DNA of 47,826 bases from Erysipelothrix sp. (lineage in GTDB: Bacteria > Bacillota_I > Bacilli_A > Erysipelotrichales > Erysipelotrichaceae): assembly GCA_012512595.1 (NCBI GenBank), contig JAAZDW010000007.1, positions 1 through 47,826 on the forward strand. The letters are read 5' to 3'. The notes beneath the pieces were generated by a model. That model worked only from the letters and a program-made list of their open reading frames with translations, made no database searches and was not told the origin of the DNA. Position numbers and translations under genes: made by a program. This document shows positions 33,132 to 40,693 of this stretch, piece after piece. Every line of letters begins with the position of its first letter. Position 1 is the stretch's first letter.

Positions 33132-33971
33132 ATGAGCGATTTAATTCAATTACAAAAAGAATCATTTAAAATACTAGAACGAACTGATAAATTTAGTAAA
33201 GAAAGAGATATAAATTATTTTTTGTACTCAGGAACATTAATCGGTGCGATTAGACATCAAGGCTTTATTCCATGGGATGATGATATTGATATCGCCATGT
33301 TAAGAGCTGATTTTAATAAGTTTGATGATCTTTTAGCTTCTGGCATTTTTGATGGTAAACCTTTTTATTATCAAAGCAATCGACTTCAACCCTTTTATTT
33401 ATCAGAAGTTGTTAAAGTTAGAACCGATACTGTTGAAGTATATGAAGATGTCTCAACAACGCAAACAGGCTTTAGTGGACCATGGGTCGATATTTTTCCT
33501 TTAGATAATGTTCCAGATGACATTAATTTAAGAAAAAAACAATTTAGAAAACTTAAAAGAATAAATAGAATAATTAACTTCTTTCTAAGAACAAATGAAA
33601 AACAAGCAACGGGTCTTAAAAAAATATTTAAAAAAACAGTTAGAAAAATCAATGAAAGATATTATAAAAATTATTTCTTTATACCTTATCTCTTTGATAA
33701 AAGATATAAACTTATTACAAAGTATAATAATCAAAACACAAGTGCAGTGGGCTCACTATCTTATATGAGTTTTAAAGGTTACAAGGCTTACGCAAACTGT
33801 ATAATCTTAAAAGAAAACTTATCTGAGTTTATAAAGAAACCTTACAAAGGCAAAGAATTTGTAGTGCCAAAAGACTATCATAAAATTTTAACAACACAGT
33901 ATGGTGACTATATGAAAATCCCAAAACTAGAAAACCGGGTAATACACCGCTTAGTCTTTAAAGATGAATAA
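33132..33971 (+). CDS. LicD-family phosphotransferase
   Basis: A 279-residue LicD/FKTN-type nucleotidyltransferase-fold enzyme. These transfer phosphocholine or related phospho-groups onto surface glycans or glycolipids. The signature LYSGTLIGAIRHQGF at residues 31-45 followed by IPWDDDIDIAM with Asp49-51 and Asp53 (metal and substrate site) is complete. The middle is basic (KKIFKKTVRKINERYYKN), and the C-terminal GKEFVVPKDYHKILTTQYGD is also a LicD hallmark. The ribosome binding site GGAGG is close to the ATG. It is transcribed alone; no choline uptake or cytidylyltransferase gene is adjacent, so the transferred group is unknown. Confidence 0.9.
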   Translation: MSDLIQLQKESFKILERTDKFSKERDINYFLYSGTLIGAIRHQGFIPWDDDIDIAMLRADFNKFDDLLASGIFDGKPFYYQSNRLQPFYLSEVVKVRTDTVEVYEDVSTTQTGFSGPWVDIFPLDNVPDDINLRKKQFRKLKRINRIINFFLRTNEKQATGLKKIFKKTVRKINERYYKNYFFIPYLFDKRYKLITKYNNQNTSAVGSLSYMSFKGYKAYANCIILKENLSEFIKKPYKGKEFVVPKDYHKILTTQYGDYMKIPKLENRVIHRLVFKDE

Positions 33972-34096
33972 TCCAATAAAATAAGTTTATTTGCTTTTTG
34001 TTGCCAATAGGACTATACTTGTTAAGGTAGTAAATGGATTATACATCCGAATAATGATATGTAGCAAAAATTATTAACTTATCGACAGATAAAGAT

Positions 34097-34140
34097 AAAA
34101 AAGCGAGATATTGATATTTATCATTACTCGCTTTTATTTT
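34097..34140 (+). terminator. Intrinsic terminator
   Basis: Stem AAAAGCGAG/CTCGCTTTT followed by TATTTT, between the LicD gene and the helicase gene. Confidence 0.82.
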
Positions 34141-34173
34141 GTAATAAAACAATGGAAAAAGAAGAGGTAAAAT

Positions 34174-35439
34174 ATGAATTTTTTAGATTTAAACATAACA
34201 CAAAGAATTATCGATGCGCTAATTGCAAATGGCTATACAGAGCCAACTGAAATACAACAAAAAGCCATCCCAATCATTTTAGACAGAAAAGACTTGTTGG
34301 CATCAGCCCAAACAGGTACAGGTAAAACCGCAGCCTTTGCGATACCGATGTTACAGTTATTAACGCAAAAGAAAAAACCAAAAGGTCAAAGAAAAGTTAG
34401 AGGCTTAATTATTTCTCCAACTAGAGAATTAGCTCAACAAATTTATGAAAGTTATATAACTTATGGTAAATTTTTAAACTTAAAAGTAGGCGTTATTTAT
34501 GGTGGAGTCTCACAAAAACGTCAAGAGAAATTTTTACGTAGTGGAGTCGACATTATTATTTCAACACCAGGCAGGTTAATGGACTTAATGGAACAAGGCT
34601 TAGTCGATGTAAGTAATGTTGAAATGCTAGTTTTAGATGAAGCTGACCGTCTTTTAGATATGGGCTTTATTCATGATATTAAAGTAATTGTTAAACCAAT
34701 TAAAACTGAACGTCAAACCTTACTATTTTCGGCAACACTTCCAAAAAGTGTTTTGGACATAGCTAAAGAGTTAATGGACAATCCAGTAAGAATTGCGGCC
34801 GCCAAGGTTTCATCACCAGTTGAAGCAATTGAACAGTCACTATACTATGTTGATCCAGACAATAAAAAACGTTTATTGGTCGATTTAATTAAAACTGAAT
34901 TAAACGATACAATTTTAGTTTTTGCAAGAACAAAAAATAATACGGAACAAATCGTAACATACTTAGAGAAAAACGATATTACCGCGCGCGCGATTCATGG
35001 TGACAAGTCACAAAACAAACGAATTAAAGTTTTAAGAGACTTTAAAAACTATCAATTCCAAGTTTTGGTTGCCACAGATGTTGCCAGCCGGGGAATAGAT
35101 ATTGACAGTTTAGCTTGTGTTATTAATTACAATATCCCAGAAGAAGCTGAAACATATATTCATAGAATTGGAAGAACTGCCCGTGCTGGTTTAGAAGGAC
35201 GCGCAATTGCCTTTTGTGATTATGGAGAACGTGGCCTATTAAAAGACATTGAAAAACTAATGGAACTACAAATCCCAGTTATAGAAGAACACGAATATCC
35301 AATGATTGATGAAACTGTTACTCCACCAAGATCAGGTGGTGGCGGAAAACGTCGCAGCAGCAATAAGAAAAACACCGGTAAAAGAAATAATCGTTCACGT
35401 CGTGCAGGCGGCGGACGCGGTGGCAAAAGAAAAAGATAA
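34174..35439 (+). CDS. DEAD-box RNA helicase (RhlE/CshA-like)
   Basis: A 421-residue ATP-dependent RNA helicase for ribosome assembly, RNA decay or cold adaptation. All motifs are intact: Q motif (TEPTEIQQKAIP), AQTGTGKT (45-52), PTRELAQQ, TPGR, DEAD (155-158), SATLP (186-190), VATDVASRGIDI and HRIGRTARAG. The last 35 residues are a glycine/arginine/lysine-rich RNA-binding tail (GGGGKRRSS... GGGRGGKRKR). AGAAGAGG precedes the ATG. It is monocistronic. It is closer in size to RhlE than to full CshA/DeaD proteins. Confidence 0.93.
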   Translation: MNFLDLNITQRIIDALIANGYTEPTEIQQKAIPIILDRKDLLASAQTGTGKTAAFAIPMLQLLTQKKKPKGQRKVRGLIISPTRELAQQIYESYITYGKFLNLKVGVIYGGVSQKRQEKFLRSGVDIIISTPGRLMDLMEQGLVDVSNVEMLVLDEADRLLDMGFIHDIKVIVKPIKTERQTLLFSATLPKSVLDIAKELMDNPVRIAAAKVSSPVEAIEQSLYYVDPDNKKRLLVDLIKTELNDTILVFARTKNNTEQIVTYLEKNDITARAIHGDKSQNKRIKVLRDFKNYQFQVLVATDVASRGIDIDSLACVINYNIPEEAETYIHRIGRTARAGLEGRAIAFCDYGERGLLKDIEKLMELQIPVIEEHEYPMIDETVTPPRSGGGGKRRSSNKKNTGKRNNRSRRAGGGRGGKRKR

Positions 35440-35450
35440 TTTAATATTAT

Positions 35451-35476
35451 AACTCTGCCAAAGGTGGAGTTTTTAT
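35451..35476 (+). terminator. Intrinsic terminator after the helicase gene
   Basis: Nine-bp stem AACTCTGCC/GGTGGAGTT, AAA loop, T-tract. Confidence 0.85.
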
Positions 35477-35620
35477 TATATAAACGTCATATAATTTAGA
35501 TTTTAACTAGATACTTGAATAATTTATTAAAAAATAGTGAAAGTTGATGTATTTACTTAAGATTATTATTTATCTCAAAGTCAAGAGATTTGTTATAATT
35601 AATAAAAGGGGATTGATAAT

Positions 35621-35974
35621 ATGGAATATTTATTTATATGTTATAAAAGTTGTAGTACTTGTGCTAAGGCAAAAAAGTCTTTAGAAGCAAATAATATTAA
35701 TTATACTTACCGTGAAATATCCGATGCAAATCCAAGTGTTGAAGAATTAAAAGCTTGGATAAAACTTAGTGGCTTGCCAATTAAGAAGTTTTTTAATACA
35801 TCAGGAAAAATATATCGCGAACTTAAACTTAAAGAGAAACTTAAATATATGACTGATTTAGAAAAAATTCAACTACTAGCCACCGATGGAATGTTGGTAA
35901 AAAGACCACTTTTAGTTAGTCAAGAAAAAGTTTTAGTCGGTTTTGATGAAGAGAAGTATCAAAAATTGATATGA
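35621..35974 (+). CDS. ArsC/Spx-family thioredoxin-fold protein (YusI-like)
   Basis: A 117-residue ArsC-like protein. CSTC at residues 11-14 is a CXXC-type redox site, NPSVEELKAWIKLSGL the middle segment and MLVKRPLLV the conserved Arg-containing segment of glutaredoxin-dependent arsenate reductases and their relatives (Spx, YffB, YusI). Without other ars genes nearby, arsenate reduction is unlikely to be the main role; a thiol-stress function fits better with the following peroxide-stress gene. The stop TGA overlaps the ATG of yaaA (ATGA), so they are translationally coupled. Confidence 0.87.
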   Translation: MEYLFICYKSCSTCAKAKKSLEANNINYTYREISDANPSVEELKAWIKLSGLPIKKFFNTSGKIYRELKLKEKLKYMTDLEKIQLLATDGMLVKRPLLVSQEKVLVGFDEEKYQKLI

Positions 35975-36663
35975 GAATAATTATTTCGCCTACAAAAACA
36001 ATGAAAAGAAAAAACTATACCGATCAACAAAGCGAGCTTCTCTTTAATGAGAAGGCTTTAAAGTTAAGAAGCATTTTAGAAAAATTTGATAAAGAAAAAA
36101 TAAAAAAAGATTTTAAAGTCTCAGATAAACTGACAGAAAAAGTTTTTGAGTACTACCAAAATCCAAAAGATCCAATTGCCGCGATTAACTTATATGAAGG
36201 ATTAGCTTTTAAGAATATGAATTTAGATAATTTATCTGCCACTGACTTTGAATATATGCAAGATCATTTATATATAATGTCAGCCATGTATGGCGCTTTA
36301 AGACCCTTTGATATGATAAGTGAGTATCGTTTGGACTATGTTATGAAGTTTGAAATTAATTTGTATGAATTTTGGAAAGATTATTTAGAAAAACTTTTAA
36401 AAGAGGAAGACTTTATTGTTAACTTGGCATCTAATGAATTTTTAAATAGTGTCAAACATCACAACATTATTAATATTCACTTACTTGATGAAAAAGGTCG
36501 AAACTTATCAACTCAGGCGAAAATGGGCCGAGGTGACATGGTTAGCTATATTGTTAAAAATAAAATAAAAGATCCGACAGAGTTAAAAAAGTACAATAAT
36601 ATGGACTATAAGTATGATAAAAAGAGATCAGATAAAAACAATTATTATTTTTCTAAACAATAA
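35971..36663 (+). CDS. yaaA: Peroxide-stress protein YaaA
   Basis: A 230-residue protein of the YaaA (DUF328/UPF0246) family, which limits intracellular unincorporated iron and DNA damage under hydrogen peroxide in Escherichia coli. Family signatures are the start RIIISPTKTM, the central LYIMSAMYGALRPFDMISEYRLDY and FIVNLASNEF. It is coupled to the ArsC-like gene by a 4-base overlap and followed by the YihY gene after 14 bases, so the three probably form an operon. The C-terminal 25 residues are unusually rich in Lys, Asn and Tyr. Confidence 0.92.
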   Translation: MRIIISPTKTMKRKNYTDQQSELLFNEKALKLRSILEKFDKEKIKKDFKVSDKLTEKVFEYYQNPKDPIAAINLYEGLAFKNMNLDNLSATDFEYMQDHLYIMSAMYGALRPFDMISEYRLDYVMKFEINLYEFWKDYLEKLLKEEDFIVNLASNEFLNSVKHHNIINIHLLDEKGRNLSTQAKMGRGDMVSYIVKNKIKDPTELKKYNNMDYKYDKKRSDKNNYYFSKQ

Positions 36664-36677
36664 GAAAGGGTAAGTCA

Positions 36678-37568
36678 ATGCATATAAAAAATAGACTCAA
36701 TAATTTTAAAAATAAGCATCAAGACAAATCCCTTTATATGTTTATAAAGGAGCTGTTTATTGGAATTAGAGATGATGATATTATGGCGGCTGGAGCAGCA
36801 CTTACATATTATTTTATTTTATCAATTTTTCCATTATTAATCTTTGTTTTGGGGGTTATCAGTTTTACCTCACTTGTAGGTGAAGATGTAATATCAGAAT
36901 TATTAAGAATTCTCCCAGTGGAAGCTAGAAGTGTTGTTTCAAGTATCGTTAACGAGTTAGTGTTTACTAAAAGTGAAGCCTTAGTTTCAACGAGTATTAT
37001 TTTGTCATTATGGACCGGGTCACTTGGAATCAGTGGTTTATTTAAGGCAATCAATAAAGCCTATAACACAAAAGAAAGTCGTTCATATTTTAAACGCAAA
37101 TTTTTATCGATTATTTTTACAATAGCTTTAGCGATACTTTTAATTGTAGTTTTAACAACCCTTGTCTTTGGTGAATTAATCGCAACCCAAATCTTTGATT
37201 TTTTTGGAGCAGAAGCCTTCTTTTATCGCTTTTGGCAGGGAGTCAGAATTTTAGTCCCAATGATTTCAATGATTATTATGTTTACAGGACTTTATATGCT
37301 TGCGCCATCAACTAAAAGATATGAGAGAATTAAACTTCGCTATGCAGTACCTGGTGCTGTTTTTACAACCCTTGGTTGGATTGCTACTTCAATGATCTTC
37401 TCTTATTATGTAAGAAACTTTGGCAGCTATACAACCACCTATGGAAGCTTAGGTGGGATTATCGTTTTACTCGTTTGGCTAAATTTAACTAATATCATTA
37501 TAGTCTTGGGAGCCGAAATCAACGGTGCCTATAGAATTGTTAATACAAAAAATGCCAAAAGTAATTAA
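36678..37568 (+). CDS. YihY/virulence factor BrkB-family membrane protein
   Basis: A 296-residue inner-membrane protein of the UPF0761/YihY family, once misnamed ribonuclease BN. It begins with a basic cytoplasmic tail, then six helices (about 38-62, 95-118, 140-162, 180-203, 213-240 and 250-275). Characteristic stretches are AAGAALTYYFILSIFPLLIF and, near the end, FGSYTTTYGSLGGIIVLLVW. Its transport role is unsettled. The ribosome binding site AGAAAGGG lies at the yaaA stop. It ends the unit, followed by a very strong terminator. Confidence 0.92.
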   Translation: MHIKNRLNNFKNKHQDKSLYMFIKELFIGIRDDDIMAAGAALTYYFILSIFPLLIFVLGVISFTSLVGEDVISELLRILPVEARSVVSSIVNELVFTKSEALVSTSIILSLWTGSLGISGLFKAINKAYNTKESRSYFKRKFLSIIFTIALAILLIVVLTTLVFGELIATQIFDFFGAEAFFYRFWQGVRILVPMISMIIMFTGLYMLAPSTKRYERIKLRYAVPGAVFTTLGWIATSMIFSYYVRNFGSYTTTYGSLGGIIVLLVWLNLTNIIIVLGAEINGAYRIVNTKNAKSN

Positions 37569-37594
37569 CTTGTTTGATTAATATGGTTTTACTT

Positions 37595-37633
37595 GGTCTA
37601 CAACGCGGTCCCCCCACGTTGTAGGCCTTTTTT
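37595..37633 (+). terminator. Strong intrinsic terminator
   Basis: Stem GGTCTACAACG/CGTTGTAGGCC with a C-rich loop and TTTTTT tail. Confidence 0.93.
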
Positions 37634-37722
37634 CTCAAATACATAGGCTCAAGGTTGTGTTGAGCTATGCATATAATAAAGGACTTTAAATCATATGATA
37701 TAATTATATAGAGGTGAAAGAC

Positions 37723-38391
37723 ATGAAAACAAAAAACCAACATATAATTGACTTATTTAATCAACGCTTTACATGTAAAAAATATGATAAAGACAAGATT
37801 GTCTTAAAAGAAGATTTTGAAACAATTATTGAAGTAGCAAGACTATCACCAAGTTCCTTTGGCTATGAACCTTGGAAATTTATTTTACTTAATAATCAAA
37901 AGATCAAAGATCAAATTAGACCCTATAGTTGGGGTGGCCATGCAGCTTTAGATGGAGCGAGCCACTTTGTATTAATTTTAGCAAGAACGGCACCAGACAT
38001 GCAACCTGACTCAAAATATATAGAACACATTCATAATAATGTTCAAAATTATCCAAAAGATATGGTCGCAGGCCGTCAAAAACGTTATGGAGATTTTTTA
38101 GACAAAGACTTTAAAATCAATGAGTCAGCAAGAAGCGTTTTTGATTGGACTAGTAAACAAGCTTACATACCTTTAACAAGTATGATGTTAACAGCTGCAG
38201 CTTTGGGTATTGACTCAACTCCAATTGAAGGCTTTAACCAAGACGAGGTTCACAAGATTTTGGTTTCCAATGGTGTTTATGATCCAAACCACTTTAAAGT
38301 TGCCGTAATGGTGAGCTTTGGTTATGGGGAACCTGCAAAGCGGTTTAAAATGCGCCAAACTTTAAATGAAGTATTTACAGAAATAAACTAA
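37723..38391 (+). CDS. NAD(P)H nitroreductase-family flavoprotein
   Basis: A 222-residue FMN-dependent oxidoreductase of the NfsB/YfkO type. The flavin-binding start FNQRFTCKKYDKDK and ARLSPSSFGYEPWKF, the middle RYGDFLDKDFK and the end region FGYGEPA (a common ending of the fold) are present. It reduces nitro-compounds, quinones or similar; the true substrate is unknown. The start is ATG 37723, six bases after GAGGTG; the in-frame GTG at 37714 is part of that ribosome binding site. It is monocistronic. Confidence 0.9.
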   Translation: MKTKNQHIIDLFNQRFTCKKYDKDKIVLKEDFETIIEVARLSPSSFGYEPWKFILLNNQKIKDQIRPYSWGGHAALDGASHFVLILARTAPDMQPDSKYIEHIHNNVQNYPKDMVAGRQKRYGDFLDKDFKINESARSVFDWTSKQAYIPLTSMMLTAAALGIDSTPIEGFNQDEVHKILVSNGVYDPNHFKVAVMVSFGYGEPAKRFKMRQTLNEVFTEIN

Positions 38392-38403
38392 TATAGACAA
38401 ATA

Positions 38404-38443
38404 AAAAAATACTCACTTGATCATTAATCAAATGAGTATTTTT
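38404..38443. terminator. Bidirectional intrinsic terminator
   Basis: Stem AAAAATACTCA/TGAGTATTTTT between convergent genes. Confidence 0.88.
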
Positions 38444-38472
38444 ATTTCTTGTAGAGAAATGTAAGTCGTTTG

Positions 38473-38940
38473 TTACTTAATTTTAATTGCGCATGGCTTA
38501 TTCATCTCATAACGCGTAAAGAATAATCCAGCGATAATTAGCGCTAGTGAAATAAATTTATATGGAAGTCCTGCAAAAGGAAGAGCTACAACAGAGTATG
38601 AAATACCAACTGCGGCTAAAAAGCCAATTACACAAGAGGTACAACCGTAAGTCATAATTCCAAATAAGACTGAAATAAAACCAAGATTTTGACTCTTTGT
38701 TTCACTGCCTTTTATTTCAAAGCTAATAATACTAAGTGTTAACATTACTGATGTTAAAACACTCATTACGATATTGATAAATATATTTCCAACAACTAAA
38801 GCTATTCCATATTTAGCCGCCATCTCTGGATATGGCAAATTTAAATAATCAATCACAGTATTAATTGCGATAAAAGCTAGAAAGAATAAACCTAACTGGT
38901 TTTTCTTTGTTTTTAATCTTAAAAGTCCTATTTCAAACAT
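38473..38940 (-). CDS. Four-helix membrane protein with a CTSC motif
   Basis: A 155-residue protein with four membrane helices (about residues 17-33, 44-72, 88-112 and 118-141). The third helix carries Cys100-Thr-Ser-Cys103, and a further Cys150 stands near the cytoplasmic C-terminus (NKPCAIKIK). A CXXC inside a helix plus a terminal cysteine suggests thiol redox work or soft-metal transport, as in MerT-like or DsbB-like proteins, but the overall sequence is not one I can assign. It is a single gene. A bidirectional terminator separates it from the nitroreductase gene. Confidence 0.75.
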   Translation of the reverse strand: MFEIGLLRLKTKKNQLGLFFLAFIAINTVIDYLNLPYPEMAAKYGIALVVGNIFINIVMSVLTSVMLTLSIISFEIKGSETKSQNLGFISVLFGIMTYGCTSCVIGFLAAVGISYSVVALPFAGLPYKFISLALIIAGLFFTRYEMNKPCAIKIK

Positions 38941-39117
38941 ATTTTCACCAACCTAGTAATATTATAGCCAATAGAAATATTAAGTAAAGAATAGTGCCTT
39001 GGTTAATAATTTCTAAGATGATAGTTTCATGAAAGTTTATGTAAAAGGCTACTATTATCCCAAAAACTATTATACTATACCAATAGTATGTAAATAAGTG
39101 ATGACTTTTTCAAACAG

Positions 39118-39216
39118 AAACTTAGCCTTGTCTAAGTTTTCTTATGTAAGATGTTTACATGCTCAATGTAAAATATAAAAAAACGAAAGGAGTGAAGGTA
39201 GAAATTTACCGCACCC
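39118..39216 (+). promoter_or_regulatory. Structured leader of the degV gene
   Basis: The leader holds three small hairpins: AAACTTAG/CTAAGTTT (39118-39139), TTACAT/ATGTAA (39154-39170) and GGTA/TACC (39197-39210). The last separates the ribosome binding site AAAGGAG (39186-39192) from the ATG at 39217; the linear distance of about 24 bases is too long, but folding of the hairpin reduces it to about 10. Confidence 0.6.
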
Positions 39217-40071
39217 ATGAAAAAAATAGTAATAGTTACTGACTCATCTGTATCATTTACAGATGCACAGATAAAGCAATATGATGTTTATATTGTCCCC
39301 AACCTTATTATTCACAATGAAGAAACATACTTAGATCAAGAAACAATAACAAACGAGGATATTTATAAACTATTAGAAAACCATGAAACAGTTACGACAT
39401 CCCAGCCAAATATTGGGACAATGATTGAAACCTTTGAAGAAATTATCGCCAAAGGTTATGAACACATAATTATATTAACAATAGCGAGTAATTTATCAGG
39501 AGGCTTTAATGCCTTTCATCAAGCAGCTAGACAAATAAACTTAGAAAACTATACGATTGTTGATAGTCATTCAATTGGTGGAATTGCCCAGCAAGGAGTT
39601 CGTGCAATTAGAAAACTAAACGAAGAGGGTAAAAGTTTAGAAGAAATTTTAGCGTTTTTAGACACTTTGTTTAAAAATCAAACATCTTACTTATATCCTA
39701 AGACCTTAGACCAAATTATCGCAAGTGGACGTTTATCAAAAACGGCAGGCAGAATTGCATCTTTTTTGAAAATAAAAACAGTTGTTTATTTTGGTGAAAA
39801 GGATCAGGCAATAGAAAGACTTGGAGTTGCAAGAACTGACAACCGCATTTTTGACACGATTGTTAAACATTTCAAAGAAAATAATGTTAGTCCAAAGACC
39901 CATGATCTTTATTTATTAGAGAGTAGAGCATTAGAACAAGTTGAAAAATTTAAAGATTATTTATATAAAGAATTAGGTGAATTTAAATCCTATACGGTAA
40001 ACTTACCAGCAGCCCTTTGTGTCCATGCTGGGGTTGGGGCAATTACAGTACAATGGTGTCTTAAAATTTAA
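39217..40071 (+). CDS. DegV-family fatty-acid-binding protein
   Basis: A 284-residue DegV/FakB-type protein that binds a single fatty acid in the cytoplasm, usually to present it to the FakA kinase. Conserved segments are the start IVTDSSVSF, TTSQPN (ligand-carboxylate site region), ILTIASNLSGGFNAF and VDSHSIGGIAQQG. The length is normal. A FakA gene is not in the window. Translation signals are unusual, because the ribosome binding site is separated from the ATG by a small hairpin. It is closed by its own terminator. Confidence 0.93.
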   Translation: MKKIVIVTDSSVSFTDAQIKQYDVYIVPNLIIHNEETYLDQETITNEDIYKLLENHETVTTSQPNIGTMIETFEEIIAKGYEHIIILTIASNLSGGFNAFHQAARQINLENYTIVDSHSIGGIAQQGVRAIRKLNEEGKSLEEILAFLDTLFKNQTSYLYPKTLDQIIASGRLSKTAGRIASFLKIKTVVYFGEKDQAIERLGVARTDNRIFDTIVKHFKENNVSPKTHDLYLLESRALEQVEKFKDYLYKELGEFKSYTVNLPAALCVHAGVGAITVQWCLKI

Positions 40072-40082
40072 CTTTACTAATT

Positions 40083-40111
40083 ACTCACTTGAGATAATCA
40101 AGTGAGTTTTT
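40083..40111 (+). terminator. Intrinsic terminator after degV
   Basis: Perfect 10-bp stem ACTCACTTGA/TCAAGTGAGT and T-tail. Confidence 0.92.
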
Positions 40112-40199
40112 ATATGTTTAAAAAAATTAAATAAAGTATAAATTACCTTAAAAGTAAAAATTATTATATTATATCATTAGAGATTAAAGGAGGGGTTTT

Positions 40200-40562
40200 G
40201 TGGCAATTAAAAAATTTATAAATAAATATCGAAAACAATTACTAATCGCAAATATTAATCGCAAGGATTTTCCTGACTTTAAAAAGTCAGATAAGGTTAG
40301 AAAACGGCTACATTTTTCAGGGAGAGTTCAAGGTGTCGGCTTTCGGGTTGAAGCCCTTGGGGTTGCCAATCGGCTTGGTCTAACGGGTTATGTTAAAAAC
40401 AAAGCAAACGGCGATGTTGAAATAGAAGTTCAAGGTCCAATTGATAAAATTCAATATTTAATAAACTACTTAAGTTCGATTCGAAGGGCACCGATTAAAA
40501 ATCTAGACAGTGTTGATATTGAAATAATTGAAAAAGAGTCAGAATTTAAGATTACTTACTAA
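40200..40562 (+). CDS. Acylphosphatase with N-terminal extension
   Basis: A 120-residue protein whose residues about 36-120 are a complete acylphosphatase, the small enzyme hydrolysing carboxyl-phosphate bonds. GRVQGVGFR at 41-49 gives catalytic Arg49, and GYVKNKANGDVEIEVQG gives catalytic Asn67. The first 35 residues are an extra basic segment (about one third Lys/Arg) not usual in the roughly 90-residue family. The start is GTG 40200 behind a strong AAAGGAGGGG ribosome binding site, which supports the long form. It is monocistronic. Confidence 0.92.
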   Translation: MAIKKFINKYRKQLLIANINRKDFPDFKKSDKVRKRLHFSGRVQGVGFRVEALGVANRLGLTGYVKNKANGDVEIEVQGPIDKIQYLINYLSSIRRAPIKNLDSVDIEIIEKESEFKITY

Positions 40563-40568
40563 GTTATA

Positions 40569-40604
40569 AAAGCTATTTAATACTTCTTATTGAATAGTTT
40601 TTTT
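40569..40604 (+). terminator. Intrinsic terminator after the acylphosphatase gene
   Basis: Twelve-bp stem AAAGCTATTTAA/TTGAATAGTTTT (two G-T pairs) and T-tract. Confidence 0.85.
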
Positions 40605-40630
40605 ATAGAAATAAAAGTCAAACACCTAAT

Positions 40631-40644
40631 ATTAAGCGCTTTCA
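40631..40644 (-). promoter_or_regulatory. cre-like site upstream of ppdK
   Basis: Minus strand reads TGAAAGCGCTTAAT; the CcpA consensus TGWAARCGYTWNCW is matched at 13 of 14 positions. It overlaps the -35 region of the ppdK promoter (extended -10 TGTGTATAAT, box at 40663-40668), so carbon-catabolite control of ppdK is plausible. No ccpA gene is in the window. Confidence 0.6.
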
Positions 40645-40693
40645 TTTATTTTGTTATTTGTGTATAATGATTTTATGATATTAGGAGGTAATT

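Noticed and set aside
35220-35426. Minus-strand proline/arginine-rich frame inside the helicase gene
   Set aside because: It is the antisense of the Gly/Arg-rich tail of the DEAD-box helicase; no promoter or ribosome binding site is visible.
37714-37722. GTG start for the nitroreductase
   Set aside because: That GTG is part of the GAGGTG ribosome binding site of the ATG at 37723.
39192-39242. Short leader peptide starting at GTG 39192 before degV
   Set aside because: Its start codon overlaps the only ribosome binding site, and the 16-residue product shows no run of regulatory codons.
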